Shown: positions 9,062-18,084, numbered from the stretch's first letter. The stretch: DNA of 64,000 bases from Flavobacteriaceae bacterium CP2B (GCA_001683825.1 LXTR01000061.1:54511-118510); one strand, 5' to 3'. Numbers and translations are program-made. The notes: generated by a model from the sequence alone, not told the origin.

Positions 9062-9658
9062 CTAGTTGGAATCGGCCTTCACCGTTGCCTTTTCGGGAAT
9101 ATCGCCATTGCCGCACACCAGTTCTACCCTGGAAGTCTTTGGAAGCCGTTCGCCAGGATTGATGTTTTTTCCTTTGAACCGGATATAATAGACCATGTCT
9201 TTGCCCAATTCATCGATATAGGTTACGCGTTCGACATCCAGTCCGACCGCTTTCAGCATGGAAGAGGCATTCCTCTGGGTGACCTGGATGATGTTGGGCA
9301 CCGTGACCTTCTTATAGCCGGAAGGATTCACCGTAACGTATATTTTACGGTTTTCCTTGACTTTGTTCCCGGCCTTTGGGTTTTGCTCAATGATGGAAAA
9401 GCGCGGGTACTCCGGGTTGAAATCGGCAGAATCCACCACCTCATAGCGCAGGTTGGCCTCTTCTACGGCGGTGCGCATTTCTGAAACCGAAAGCCTGGCG
9501 AGATCGGGCACCTGCACAAATTCTCCGTGGTGTGTAGAACTCTTAAGCCATTGCAACATCAGGAAGGTGAGTCCTACCAGGACCAGGAGGGCGAGCCCCA
9601 GGTTGACCAGGAACACCTTACTCCTGAGGAAGTTGATAAAATCCTTCATATAGCGCAT
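9062..9658 (-). CDS. Membrane-anchored PASTA-domain protein
   Basis: A 198-residue protein with a short cytoplasmic N-terminus, one transmembrane helix at about 17-37 and two PASTA domains (about 47-112, starting VQVPDLARLSV, and 117-185, starting VTVPNIIQVTQ) on the outer face of the inner membrane. PASTA domains occur in peptidoglycan-synthesis and cell-wall-sensing proteins, but here there is no kinase or transpeptidase domain. Divergence from ddl and coupling to rluD is a common Flavobacteriia arrangement and fits an envelope role. A second in-frame ATG at 9649 is an alternative start. Confidence 0.85.
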   Translation of the reverse strand: MRYMKDFINFLRSKVFLVNLGLALLVLVGLTFLMLQWLKSSTHHGEFVQVPDLARLSVSEMRTAVEEANLRYEVVDSADFNPEYPRFSIIEQNPKAGNKVKENRKIYVTVNPSGYKKVTVPNIIQVTQRNASSMLKAVGLDVERVTYIDELGKDMVYYIRFKGKNINPGERLPKTSRVELVCGNGDIPEKATVKADSN

Positions 9659-9750
9659 CTATTAACCGGGCAAAGATAGGAAACCCAGTGCTTTTTTCTT
9701 TACTTTGGTCCAAGTTATACATTCCCGCAGGGTATACTTCTAACGATTCT

Positions 9751-10731
9751 ATGAAAAAAAATATTGCCATCATCATGGGCGGCTTTTCCAGCGAGTACCC
9801 CATCTCCCTGAAAAGCGCCAAAGTGGTGCATTCCTATCTGGATCCGCAAAAATATAATCGGTACCGCATATTGATCTCCAGGGAGAAATGGGTGTATGTC
9901 GATGAAGAAGGGAACGAGCACCCGGTCAACCGTCACGACTTTTCGGTGTCCGTGGGAAACCAGCGGGTGACTTTTGACTGCGTCTTTAATGCGATCCACG
10001 GTTCCCCGGGCGAAGATGGCTATATGCAGGCCTATTTGGAGCTGCTGGGAATCCCCCAGACTTCCTGCGATCATTACCAGGCCGCCCTCACTTTTAACAA
10101 AAGGGACCTGTTGAGCGTCCTTAAACCCTACGGCATAAAAGCAGCGGCTTCCTATTACCTGAACAAAGGCGACCTGATCGATGAGGAGGCCATCCTCCAA
10201 AAAGTGGGCCTGCCCTGTTTCGTAAAGGCCAACAAGGCGGGGAGCAGTTTTGGGGTCACCAAGGTATACCGGAAAGAGGAGCTCGCCCGGGCCATACAAA
10301 TCGCCTATGACGAAGATGATGAAATCCTGATTGAAGCTTTTCTCAAAGGAACGGAAGTTTCCGTCGGGGTGATCACCTTTGAAGGGAAATCCCTGGTACT
10401 TCCCATAACGGAAATTGTATCGGAGAATGATTTTTTTGACTACCAGGCCAAATACGAAGGCAAGGCAAAGGAAATCACCCCGGCGAGGCTGACCGAACAG
10501 CAGGAGGAAAATGTGCGGAAGGCCGCCAGGTTGGCCTATGACACCCTGCGGATGCGCGGGTTCTCACGAAGCGAGTTTATTTTTTTGGGCGAAGAGCCCT
10601 ACATGCTCGAAATGAATACCACCCCGGGGCTCACCGAGGAAAGCATCCTCCCCCAACAGGCCAAGGCCGCCGGGATCGGCCTGTCGGCCCTCTTCGAAAG
10701 TGCCATCCAGCAGGCATTAGGTGAAAATTAA
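9751..10731 (+). CDS. ddl: D-alanine--D-alanine ligase
   Basis: A 326-residue ATP-grasp ligase that joins two D-alanines for peptidoglycan precursor synthesis. Signature segments are an N-terminal IIMGGFSSEY, NAIHGSPGEDG, CFVKANKAGSSFGV for the ATP-binding loop, and the C-terminal LEMNTTPGLTEES. An in-frame TTG 63 bases upstream exists, but the ATG at 9751 gives the canonical MKKNIAIIMGG start. The preceding gap contains TACTTTGG at about 9710, a near-match to the -7 element. It is followed after 31 bases by coaD. Confidence 0.96.
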   Translation: MKKNIAIIMGGFSSEYPISLKSAKVVHSYLDPQKYNRYRILISREKWVYVDEEGNEHPVNRHDFSVSVGNQRVTFDCVFNAIHGSPGEDGYMQAYLELLGIPQTSCDHYQAALTFNKRDLLSVLKPYGIKAAASYYLNKGDLIDEEAILQKVGLPCFVKANKAGSSFGVTKVYRKEELARAIQIAYDEDDEILIEAFLKGTEVSVGVITFEGKSLVLPITEIVSENDFFDYQAKYEGKAKEITPARLTEQQEENVRKAARLAYDTLRMRGFSRSEFIFLGEEPYMLEMNTTPGLTEESILPQQAKAAGIGLSALFESAIQQALGEN

Positions 10732-10732
10732 G

Positions 10733-10740
10733 TACTTTTA
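10733..10740 (+). promoter_or_regulatory. Possible -7 element upstream of coaD
   Basis: TACTTTTA in the 31-base gap between ddl and coaD differs from TAnnTTTG in the last base only. It ends 22 bases before the coaD ATG. coaD could therefore have its own promoter as well as read-through from ddl. Confidence 0.35.
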
Positions 10741-10762
10741 GGACAACCAACAGCAGCAATCC

Positions 10763-11215
10763 ATGAGACGCGCCATTTTCCCTGGTTCTTTTGACCCGAT
10801 TACCCTGGGACACTACGATATCATCCAACGCGGCATACCCCTTTTTGATGAACTGGTGATCGCGATCGGTATCAATGCCGAGAAAAAGTATATGTTCCCC
10901 CTGGAAAAACGGCTGGGGTTCATCAAGGAAGCATTCCAAGAGGAACCCAAAGTAAAAGTAATGACCTACAAGGGCCTGACCGTGGATTTCTGCAAAAAAG
11001 TAGGGGCCAATTACATCCTGCGGGGACTGCGAAACCCGGGCGACTTCGAATTTGAAAAGGCCATCGCCCATACCAACCGCAAACTCTCGGAAATTGAAAC
11101 GGTCTTCCTCCTCACCTCCTCCGGTAAGTCCTATATCAGCTCTTCTATTGTACGGGACGTCATCCGGCACGGCGGAGACTACACGGGCCTGGTACCCGAT
11201 ACGGTTCGGACCTGA
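10763..11215 (+). CDS. coaD: Phosphopantetheine adenylyltransferase
   Basis: A 150-residue nucleotidyltransferase of the coenzyme A pathway, adenylylating 4'-phosphopantetheine to dephospho-CoA. The N-terminus has the FPGSFDPITLGHYDII signature with the T/HxGH nucleotide-binding motif, the middle has YKGLTVDFCKK, and the C-terminus has the ISSSIVRDV motif. Length matches the family (about 155). Gene order ddl-coaD is frequent in Flavobacteriia. Confidence 0.95.
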   Translation: MRRAIFPGSFDPITLGHYDIIQRGIPLFDELVIAIGINAEKKYMFPLEKRLGFIKEAFQEEPKVKVMTYKGLTVDFCKKVGANYILRGLRNPGDFEFEKAIAHTNRKLSEIETVFLLTSSGKSYISSSIVRDVIRHGGDYTGLVPDTVRT

Positions 11216-11603
11216 GCTTTCGGACGGCCATGCCGGGGCAACCCCTTGTAGCTTCCCCCACGGACTTTTTACAGCCCCCCATTTTCAAGGTGGACATAAA
11301 ACGATATTTTTGTAAGGTATTTCTTATATTTATTCATCGGAATACATTGCATGGTGCCCCTGTTTTTTTCTGGCCCCCACACTATTTCGCCCCGGGTATT
11401 TCGGAGCTCCGATCCCGCCCGTTACCAAAGCCCCGGCCTGCATTAAGAGGCCTTGATAAACTACGATAAAAGCATATGGACATTAAGGCTGGCCGGTCGT
11501 TTTTCACGCAATTACGGAAACTCACAACAAGATTGGGGTCCTTCACAACAATCATTCACCCATATTTGAAAATCCTCCTACTTTAGTAAGAAATTTCGAT
11601 CAA
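11216..11603. other. 388-base intergenic region before the PAS histidine kinase
   Basis: I see no convincing gene here. A 79-codon plus-strand frame at 11230-11469 lacks family features and has unbalanced composition, so I leave it out. TACTTTAG at 11579-11586, just upstream of the kinase start, is a weak -7-like element. No hairpin with a T run follows coaD. The region may hold the regulatory leader of the sensor kinase. Confidence 0.4.
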
Positions 11604-13454
11604 ATGCTGAAAGATACCCAGGCGTCATTGAACAATTACCTGATCAAACAGCTCCCCAAGGCAACGGCTTTTTTCAATACCGACTTTGAGCTGGTACATG
11701 TATCGGATCGCTGGATTTCAGATTTTGAATTCGGACAACGAAATATCCTGGGCCAGACGATTTATGAACTTTTCGACCATTTGGACCAGGGGATGGAGGA
11801 ATCATTGGAGGCCTGCCTGCTAGGCAAAGGCGGCGAGCTCGGCCCACAGCTGTATGTCGATAAAAGCGGGAATGAGCGCTGGTTTGAATGGACCAATATC
11901 CCCTGGTATGATGACAAGGAAAACATCATAGGCGTTATCATACAGACAGAAGAAATCACCCGGCAGAAAGAGGACCGCTCCAAACTGGAGAAGCTGGAAC
12001 TACTCCTGAACGATAAATCTGAAATCGCCAAAATAGGCAGCTGGGAATATGACGCCATCACCGGGAAATTGTACTGGTGCCCTATGACCAAACGCATCCA
12101 TGAAGTCCCGGAGGACTATCAACCCGATATGGATGAAGCCATAGATTTCTATCTAGAGGGGTACAGCAGGAATACCATTTCCATGGCTGTTTACAACGCC
12201 ATGGAACACCGTACCCCCTGGAGTGAAAAACTGCAGCTGACCACCTATAAGGGAAACGAGATATGGGTTATCGCGGCCGGGAAACCCCTGTTTAAGGGGG
12301 GCGAGTTCCAGGGCCTAATCGGTACGTTCCAGGACATTACAGACCATGTGCGTTCCGAGATCAAGACCCGGGAAAGCGAGCATCTCCTGAGGACCATGGT
12401 AGACAACCTGCCCTTGAATGTATACATCAAAGACCTGGAATCCCGCAAAATCCTGGTAAACCGCTCTGAATGCGAATACCTGGGGGTCGAGGACGCCTCC
12501 GAGCTTATCGGCAAAACCGATTTTGACCTGTACGACAGGGAGATTGCCCAGGTGTCCAGGGAAGAGGACTTATCGGTCCTCAATTCCTTAAATCCCATTC
12601 TCGGAAAAGAGACACTAAATGTCAGGAAAGACGGGGGCGTCACTACCTTCCTCACCTCCAAAATCCCCCTGACGGGGACCGATGGAAAGGCCTATGGCCT
12701 ATTGGGGATCAGCATGGACATTTCGAACCTCAAACAGCAGGAAAGCGAATTGCGCAACCTGATTAACGTCACTTCCCTCCAAAACAAGAAGCTGGTAAAT
12801 TTTGCGCATATCGTTTCGCACAACCTGCGGTCGCACACCGCGAATTTTTCAATGTTGCTCGATTTCCTGACCAGCGAAACCGATGAAGACGAAAAGAAAA
12901 AGATCATAGAAATGCTCACCCTGGCTTCGGATAACCTGCTCGAAACCCTGGAAAACCTCAACGAGGTGGTTTCTATCAGCACCAATGTCGGACAGGAAAA
13001 GGTCCGGGTGAAACTCAATGACAAAATTGCCTCGGTCTGCAAAAGCCTTGCACCTTTCCTGCGCAACCACAAGGCGACGATCATCAACGAGGTATCCGAT
13101 GATACCCATGTCAAAGTGGTGACGGCCTACCTGGACAGCATCCTGATGAACTTTATCACCAACGCGGTGAAATACCGGCATCCGGACCGGCCCCCGGTGA
13201 TTACCCTCTCGGCCGGCAAAAAGGAAAAATATACGGTACTGAGCATTGCCGACAACGGGTTGGGGATTGATCTCGAGAAGCATGGGGAAAAACTGTTCGG
13301 GATGTACAAGACCTTCCACGAGAATGCAGAAGCCCGGGGAATAGGACTCTATATAACCAAGAACCAGGTCGAGGCCATGGAAGGAAAAATCACCACCAGA
13401 AGTGAAGTCGGAAAAGGCACTACATTTAACATCTTCTTCAATGAAAAAAATTGA
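11604..13454 (+). CDS. Soluble PAS-domain sensor histidine kinase
   Basis: A 616-residue kinase without transmembrane segments. The first about 380 residues hold three PAS-like modules: around 10-115, 130-245 (GSWEYDAITGKLYW) and 255-375 (NVYIKDLESRKILVNRSECEYLG), so it probably senses a cytosolic signal. The phosphoacceptor is His406 in VSHNLRSH, the Bacteroidota variant of the H-box. The ATPase domain follows with the N box (MNFITNAVKYRHPD), DNGLGIDL and ARGIGLYITKN. It overlaps the start of a single-domain response regulator by 14 bases, so that regulator is the likely partner. Confidence 0.9.
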   Translation: MLKDTQASLNNYLIKQLPKATAFFNTDFELVHVSDRWISDFEFGQRNILGQTIYELFDHLDQGMEESLEACLLGKGGELGPQLYVDKSGNERWFEWTNIPWYDDKENIIGVIIQTEEITRQKEDRSKLEKLELLLNDKSEIAKIGSWEYDAITGKLYWCPMTKRIHEVPEDYQPDMDEAIDFYLEGYSRNTISMAVYNAMEHRTPWSEKLQLTTYKGNEIWVIAAGKPLFKGGEFQGLIGTFQDITDHVRSEIKTRESEHLLRTMVDNLPLNVYIKDLESRKILVNRSECEYLGVEDASELIGKTDFDLYDREIAQVSREEDLSVLNSLNPILGKETLNVRKDGGVTTFLTSKIPLTGTDGKAYGLLGISMDISNLKQQESELRNLINVTSLQNKKLVNFAHIVSHNLRSHTANFSMLLDFLTSETDEDEKKKIIEMLTLASDNLLETLENLNEVVSISTNVGQEKVRVKLNDKIASVCKSLAPFLRNHKATIINEVSDDTHVKVVTAYLDSILMNFITNAVKYRHPDRPPVITLSAGKKEKYTVLSIADNGLGIDLEKHGEKLFGMYKTFHENAEARGIGLYITKNQVEAMEGKITTRSEVGKGTTFNIFFNEKN

Positions 13455-13845
13455 CACCATCAGTGTAATCGATGACGATCCCATTACCGTATTCGGTATA
13501 AAGAAAATGCTGGATTCCCTGGGCATCTGTGACACTATCATTACCTATCCCAACGGAAAGCTCGCCATTGACGGCATTAGGGAGCGCCTCGAATCACACG
13601 GTTCCGTCCCGGATGTCATTTTCCTCGATATCAATATGCCCATAATGGACGGTTGGCAGTTCCTGGAAGAATTCATTTCACTCCCCGTGGACAAAACCGT
13701 CCGCATCAACATCGTCACGTCTTCCATAGATCCCTTAGACCGGCAGAACTGGGAGTCCTACAAATCCAGGACCCACCACCTCATCGATTTTAAGAACAAA
13801 CCTATCCGGCACAAAGACATAGCGGAAATTACCAGGGCCGCCTAA
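13441..13845 (+). CDS. Single-domain response regulator
   Basis: A 134-residue receiver domain with no output domain. The acidic pocket is DDD at 11-13, the phosphoacceptor is Asp63 in FLDINMPIMDGW, and conserved Thr/Ser (NIVTSS) and Lys (NKPI) positions are present. The ATG lies inside the last codons of the kinase gene (14-base overlap), implying translational coupling. As there is no DNA-binding or enzymatic part, it must act by protein contact or as a phosphate relay or sink. Start choice: an upstream in-frame ATG at 13402 would lie inside the kinase and does not fit the receiver fold. Confidence 0.9.
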   Translation: MKKIDTISVIDDDPITVFGIKKMLDSLGICDTIITYPNGKLAIDGIRERLESHGSVPDVIFLDINMPIMDGWQFLEEFISLPVDKTVRINIVTSSIDPLDRQNWESYKSRTHHLIDFKNKPIRHKDIAEITRAA

Positions 13846-13865
13846 AAACCAGCACGAATTTTATG

Positions 13866-13873
13866 TACTTTTG
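13866..13873 (+). promoter_or_regulatory. Predicted -7 promoter element of the M14 peptidase gene
   Basis: TACTTTTG matches TAnnTTTG exactly and lies 30 bases before the ATG, in the short gap after the response regulator. Confidence 0.5.
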
Positions 13874-13903
13874 AAGGTGTTCGCTAACGACTAAACCTTC
13901 CTC

Positions 13904-15655
13904 ATGAAGTATCTGTTGCTGCTGCCACTTACCCTGCTACTGCTATCCTGTGAACCGGAGAAGGAGGACAAAACAGGGAGTTTCCCCACCCATTTTGAAC
14001 TGTCGGAGGGCACGGAAACCGCGACTTATCAGGAGGTACTTGATTTCTATATCCAACTGGCGAGGAGTTTCCCCGAAATCAATATACAGACCATTGGGGA
14101 GACAGATAGCGGAAGACCCCTCCAAATGGTTACCTATAACCCGGAAAGTGAATTCAACTTCCAAAAAATAGGACAAAACAAACTGGTCTTCCTCATCAAT
14201 AACGGCATACATCCCGGGGAAAGTGATGGCATAGACGCCACTATGCTGCTTTTCAGGGACCTGGCTACCAAGAAAATCACCGCCCCGGAAAACACCATCC
14301 TCGTGACCATCCCGGTATACAATGTTGGCGGTGCCCTCAACCGGAACTCCAGCACGAGGGTCAACCAAAACGGACCTGAAACCTATGGTTTCAGGGGAAA
14401 TGCCAGGAACTATGACCTCAACCGGGATTTTATAAAAAACGATTCGAAGAATTCGCGCACCTTTGCCGGTATCTTCCATATGGCAAACCCGGATATCTTT
14501 GTGGACACCCATGTTAGCAACGGGGCCGATTACCAGTATACCCTAACCCATATCACTACCCAGCACAACAAACTGGGCGAACCCCTGGGCAGTTATGTCA
14601 ACGGGACCTTGCTCCCCGCTTTGGAGGATAGCCTTATGGCAACGGGTTGGGACCTGACTCCTTATGTGAATGTGCACCAAAGGCCACCGGATGGCGGGTT
14701 TAGCCAGTTTCTGGATAGCCCTCGCTATTCCACGGGTTATGCGGCCCTTTGGAATACCGTTGGGATCATGGTGGAAACCCATATGCTGAAACCCTATGAA
14801 CAACGGGTAAAAGGCACCTATGCCTTCCTTTTGGCACTCATGAACCTCACGGATGCCCATTGGCAGGAAATCCGTCAGCTACGCGAAGAAAACAGGAAAG
14901 CGTTTGGCCTTCGGCGCTTTTACCCCCTGGCCTGGGGCCTGGATTCCGCCAGGGTCACCCAAATCGAGTTCAAAGGGTTCCAGGCCGACACTGTGCCCAG
15001 CCAGCTTACAGGGCTTCCCCGATTGAAATACAACAGGGAAGCTCCCTTTACCAAAGCCATCCCCTACTGGGACAGTTACAGGGCCACAGACTCGGTAATG
15101 ATCCCCCAGGCCTATATCGTAAAGAAATCATGGGCGAACGTCATGGATCACCTGGAACGAAACAAAATTGCGTTCACCACCTTTGACAAGGACAGCGCGG
15201 CGCTGGTAGAAACCTACATTATCGATGCCTACCAAACCATGCAGGCACCTTATGAAGGCCACTTCCCCCACTTTGGCACACAGGTGATCAAAGTTCTTGA
15301 TTCCCTGCACATTGAGGCGGGCGACTTCCTTGTCCGCACCGATCAGCCGGGGATTCGCTACCTGATGGAAACCTTGGAACCTGCGGCTTTTGATTCTTTC
15401 TTCAACTGGAATTTTTTCGACACCATCCTGCAGCGTAAAGAAGGCTTTTCTCCCTACGTCTTTGAAGAGGTTGCGCTTGCGCTTTTAGCGGAAGACGCAT
15501 CCCTGCGTCAGGCATTTGAGGCCAAAAAAGCCGCTGATGAGGCGTTTTCAAAAGATGCCTACGCCCAACTGGATTGGATATATGAGCGGTCGCCCCACGA
15601 GGAAGAAGCCTATTTACGGTACCCTGTTTTCCGCATCCCCCGGAATATGCCGTAA
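13904..15655 (+). CDS. M14-family zinc carboxypeptidase-like lipoprotein
   Basis: A 583-residue lipoprotein with lipobox LLSC (Cys16). The catalytic domain of the M14 family occupies about residues 40-320: HPGE at 103-106 supplies the first zinc His and Glu, RNYDLNRDF carries the substrate-binding Asn-Arg region, VDTHVSNG supplies the third zinc ligand, and an ETHM segment supplies the catalytic Glu. The C-terminal about 250 residues are a family-specific extension. It probably trims peptides or murein peptides at the outer membrane or periplasmic face; the substrate is unknown. The gene is monocistronic between its own promoter and a convergent Nudix gene. Confidence 0.85.
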   Translation: MKYLLLLPLTLLLLSCEPEKEDKTGSFPTHFELSEGTETATYQEVLDFYIQLARSFPEINIQTIGETDSGRPLQMVTYNPESEFNFQKIGQNKLVFLINNGIHPGESDGIDATMLLFRDLATKKITAPENTILVTIPVYNVGGALNRNSSTRVNQNGPETYGFRGNARNYDLNRDFIKNDSKNSRTFAGIFHMANPDIFVDTHVSNGADYQYTLTHITTQHNKLGEPLGSYVNGTLLPALEDSLMATGWDLTPYVNVHQRPPDGGFSQFLDSPRYSTGYAALWNTVGIMVETHMLKPYEQRVKGTYAFLLALMNLTDAHWQEIRQLREENRKAFGLRRFYPLAWGLDSARVTQIEFKGFQADTVPSQLTGLPRLKYNREAPFTKAIPYWDSYRATDSVMIPQAYIVKKSWANVMDHLERNKIAFTTFDKDSAALVETYIIDAYQTMQAPYEGHFPHFGTQVIKVLDSLHIEAGDFLVRTDQPGIRYLMETLEPAAFDSFFNWNFFDTILQRKEGFSPYVFEEVALALLAEDASLRQAFEAKKAADEAFSKDAYAQLDWIYERSPHEEEAYLRYPVFRIPRNMP

Positions 15656-15676
15656 GAAAGATGGTGTGGCCCGGGC

Positions 15677-16264
15677 CTAGCCTTCAAACAGGATCCGGAT
15701 ATTGGTGTAGGAGTTTTCAAGGGCCTTTTTGATCTTGTGCGGGCCCTTCCATTTTACTTTGACGATCCCTTCCTTTTTTTCCCCTTTTAGCTTTCCGTCA
15801 TAGGGGGTCTTCATGGCATACCAATGCACCTCCTTCAGCTTGTATTTTCCGTTCCTTTTGAAGACGTGGTAGGTAGTCCTGAGGAAATTCTCAATGGTAA
15901 GGTCCTTCACCCCGGTTTCTTCCATCACTTCCCTTATGGCGCACTCCTCCAGGCTTTCACCCTTGTCCAGTTTGCCTTTGGGCAGGTCCCACTTATCATT
16001 GCGGTAGATAAAAAGGACTTTCCCTTCCTTGTTGGTCACAACCCCCCCTGCCGCAACCACCAGCGGGATCTTCTTTGTAAACTTCTTAAGGATCTCCTCG
16101 TTGTTGGGGTGGTAGATAAAAGCTTCCTCCAGTTTGTTCTTTGCCAGGGCGTTAATGGCTTCTTTAATGGCGGTCCCATTTAAGAGGAAATAGTTCCCGT
16201 TTACCGTCTCCGAAAGTCGATTGGTAAGGATAAGCGGCGAATCATTTACAAAAACTTTATACAT
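15677..16264 (-). CDS. Nudix hydrolase
   Basis: A 195-residue protein whose C-terminal half holds a complete Nudix box, GKLDKGESLEECAIREVMEE followed by TG, the magnesium-binding site for hydrolysis of nucleoside diphosphates linked to another moiety. The first 65 residues form a separate small domain of unknown role. The start at 16264 (MYKVFVNDSP) is preferred. An in-frame ATG at 16273 overlaps the divergent pyrE ATG on the opposite strand. The only good promoter element lies inside the pyrE coding region. The substrate is unknown. Confidence 0.88.
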   Translation of the reverse strand: MYKVFVNDSPLILTNRLSETVNGNYFLLNGTAIKEAINALAKNKLEEAFIYHPNNEEILKKFTKKIPLVVAAGGVVTNKEGKVLFIYRNDKWDLPKGKLDKGESLEECAIREVMEETGVKDLTIENFLRTTYHVFKRNGKYKLKEVHWYAMKTPYDGKLKGEKKEGIVKVKWKGPHKIKKALENSYTNIRILFEG

Positions 16265-16271
16265 TAGCGCC

Positions 16272-16913
16272 ATGATTTTAGACAAAGATACGGCCAGGAA
16301 AACGGCGGAGCTTTTGCTGCAAATTAATGCAATTAAGTTGAAACCAGAAAATCCCTTTACCTGGGCTTCTGGTTGGAAATCACCCATCTATTGCGATAAC
16401 AGAGTCGTCCTGTCCTATCCGGTTATCAGGAATTACATTCGCGATGAAATGGCGCGGCAGGTAGAATCGCTCTATGGGAAACCGGATGTCATCGCCGGTG
16501 TCGCAACCGGGGCCATTGGGGTAGGCATGTTGGTGGCAGAGCGACTGGGCCTCCCCTTTATCTATGTCCGGCCCGAAGCCAAGGCGCATGGACGCCAGAA
16601 CCAAATCGAAGGGAAACTGGAAGAAGGCCAGAGTGTGGTGGTCATAGAAGACTTAATCAGTACCGGAAAAAGTAGCCTGAATGCCATAAAAGCCCTTGAC
16701 GCCCACGGTGCCAAGGTAAAGGGCATGATCGCTATTTTTACCTACGGGTTCGACGTCGCGGACCGTAATTTTAAAAAGAAAGCGCTGGATGTACATACCC
16801 TGTGTGATTATGAGCACCTGATCCTGCAGGCGTCGGAAACCAATTATATCAAAGAAGAACAACTAAAAATGCTGAGGGAGTGGCGTGAAGACCCCTCCGG
16901 ATGGCCCTTATAG
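16272..16913 (+). CDS. pyrE: Orotate phosphoribosyltransferase
   Basis: A 213-residue enzyme converting orotate and PRPP to orotidine 5'-phosphate in pyrimidine synthesis. The PRPP-binding loop is VVVIEDLISTGKSS, and the flexible-loop segment RPEAKAHGRQNQIEG carries the catalytic Lys and His region. Length matches the family. The ATG at 16272 is chosen; an earlier in-frame start at 16221 lies inside the divergent Nudix gene and adds residues not typical of PyrE. A small SRPBCC gene follows five bases after the stop. Confidence 0.95.
   Translation: MILDKDTARKTAELLLQINAIKLKPENPFTWASGWKSPIYCDNRVVLSYPVIRNYIRDEMARQVESLYGKPDVIAGVATGAIGVGMLVAERLGLPFIYVRPEAKAHGRQNQIEGKLEEGQSVVVIEDLISTGKSSLNAIKALDAHGAKVKGMIAIFTYGFDVADRNFKKKALDVHTLCDYEHLILQASETNYIKEEQLKMLREWREDPSGWPL
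16283..16290 (-). promoter_or_regulatory. Predicted -7 element of the Nudix gene inside pyrE
   Basis: On the minus strand, TATCTTTG (16290-16283) matches TAnnTTTG exactly and lies within pyrE codons 4-7, about 19 bases upstream of the Nudix start at 16264. Transcription would begin at or very near the pyrE start codon. Confidence 0.55.
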
Positions 16914-16917
16914 AAAG

Positions 16918-17310
16918 ATGCACATAGAATCGCCCAAACAACGGATCAAAAAGAGTGACAGGGAAGTATTTGAATTCCTTTCAGAACTCTCGAATTTCGA
17001 GCAACTCATGCCCGAGAGTATCGATAAATTCCAGGTATTGGATTCCGAAAAATTCCTTTTTGCCCTCAAAGGCATGCCCGAAATTGTCCTGAAGAAAAAG
17101 GAGGCCCACCCCAACAACAAGGTAATCCTTGGCGCTGCCAGTGATAAATTGCCCTTTACGCTCACCGCGGATATCCATGCTGTGGCAGAAAAGGAAACCG
17201 AGGTTTCCCTGAGTTTTGAAGGGGAGTTCAATGCCATGATGGCCATGATGGTCAAGGCGCCCATTACCAGTTTTATCAATACCCTTTCCGAAAAGCTGGG
17301 AAAGATCTAA
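16918..17310 (+). CDS. SRPBCC-family protein (START/Bet v1-like fold)
   Basis: A 130-residue soluble protein without cysteine or signal peptide. The start, with a leading strand, a helix (REVFEFLSELSNFEQLMP), then alternating strands ending in a long C-terminal helix (APITSFINTLSEKLG), follows the SRPBCC hydrophobic-ligand fold. Its small size and position right after pyrE are common in Flavobacteriia, but no ligand or reaction is known. ATG at 16918 is five bases after the pyrE stop, so the two are an operon; the longer frame would start inside pyrE. Confidence 0.75.
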   Translation: MHIESPKQRIKKSDREVFEFLSELSNFEQLMPESIDKFQVLDSEKFLFALKGMPEIVLKKKEAHPNNKVILGAASDKLPFTLTADIHAVAEKETEVSLSFEGEFNAMMAMMVKAPITSFINTLSEKLGKI

Positions 17311-17352
17311 GCCCCCTGGGGCAGCACACATCCAAAACTGCGGGTGGCGGGG

Positions 17353-18084
17353 TCAGTACAGCAATTGTATTTCCTTGAGGTCAAATTCGCGCAGGACATC
17401 GTCCTCCAGCGCCACCAACAGCCTGCCTTCTTCGGTGACGCCGCGAATAAAGCCCATGAAGAGTTCTCCTTTCCCATTCCGGAATGTCGAGGGTTTGTCT
17501 TTCCGGAAGAGGGAGTCTACATAGGTTGCCTTGAGTTCCGCGTAACCCTTGGTTTGAAGTTGGTCAAAAGCCGTTGCCACCTCTTCCAGAACCAGGTGCA
17601 GCACCTCTTCCAGGTCCAGGGGGCGGCCTAAGAGTAGTTTTAGCGAGGAAACCTGTTCTAATCCCTCAAAAGATTCCTGGTTGACATTCAGCCCGATCCC
17701 CAGAATGGAGGACTGGATGGTGCGGCCTGCCGTCAGGTTTTCGATCAGTATGCCACAGATTTTGCAACTACCTGACAGAATGTCGTTTGGCCATTTGATC
17801 TTCAGCTCGGGGACCCGCAACCTTTTCAAAGCCCGGTACACCCCCAAGGAAGTTGCCACGGTCATGGAGAACTGTCGTTGTGCACTCAGGGCGTCGTGTT
17901 TTTTTAATATGCTGAATGTCAGGTTTTTACCTGCTTCAGAAAGCCAATGCGTACCCATTTGCCCCCTGCCGGCGAACTGCCGGTGGGCGAGTACCACCGT
18001 GAAATCTTCCGGCGAATCATGGAGCAAAAGATTTTTTAGGTAGGCATTCGTGGAATCCGTGGCATCAAGTTTGATTATTAGCAT
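17353..18084 (-). CDS. birA: Biotin--[acetyl-CoA-carboxylase] ligase
   Basis: A 243-residue monofunctional biotin protein ligase. The N-terminus STNAYLKN is the substrate-binding region, GRGQMGTHW is the biotinyl-AMP loop and LKIKWPNDI carries the catalytic lysine region. There is no N-terminal helix-turn-helix, so it is not a repressor of the E. coli type. Likely substrates are the pyruvate carboxylase at 2.9-6.3 kb and acetyl-CoA carboxylase elsewhere. It is divergent from rsfS. Confidence 0.93.
   Translation of the reverse strand: MLIIKLDATDSTNAYLKNLLLHDSPEDFTVVLAHRQFAGRGQMGTHWLSEAGKNLTFSILKKHDALSAQRQFSMTVATSLGVYRALKRLRVPELKIKWPNDILSGSCKICGILIENLTAGRTIQSSILGIGLNVNQESFEGLEQVSSLKLLLGRPLDLEEVLHLVLEEVATAFDQLQTKGYAELKATYVDSLFRKDKPSTFRNGKGELFMGFIRGVTEEGRLLVALEDDVLREFDLKEIQLLY

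Noticed and set aside
11230..11469. 79-codon plus-strand frame in the gap before the PAS kinase
   Set aside because: Composition and lack of any motif suggest a chance open frame; no promoter of its own.
17311..17322. GCCCC-CT-GGGGC palindrome between the SRPBCC gene and birA
   Set aside because: The two-base loop is too small for a stable hairpin and no T run follows.
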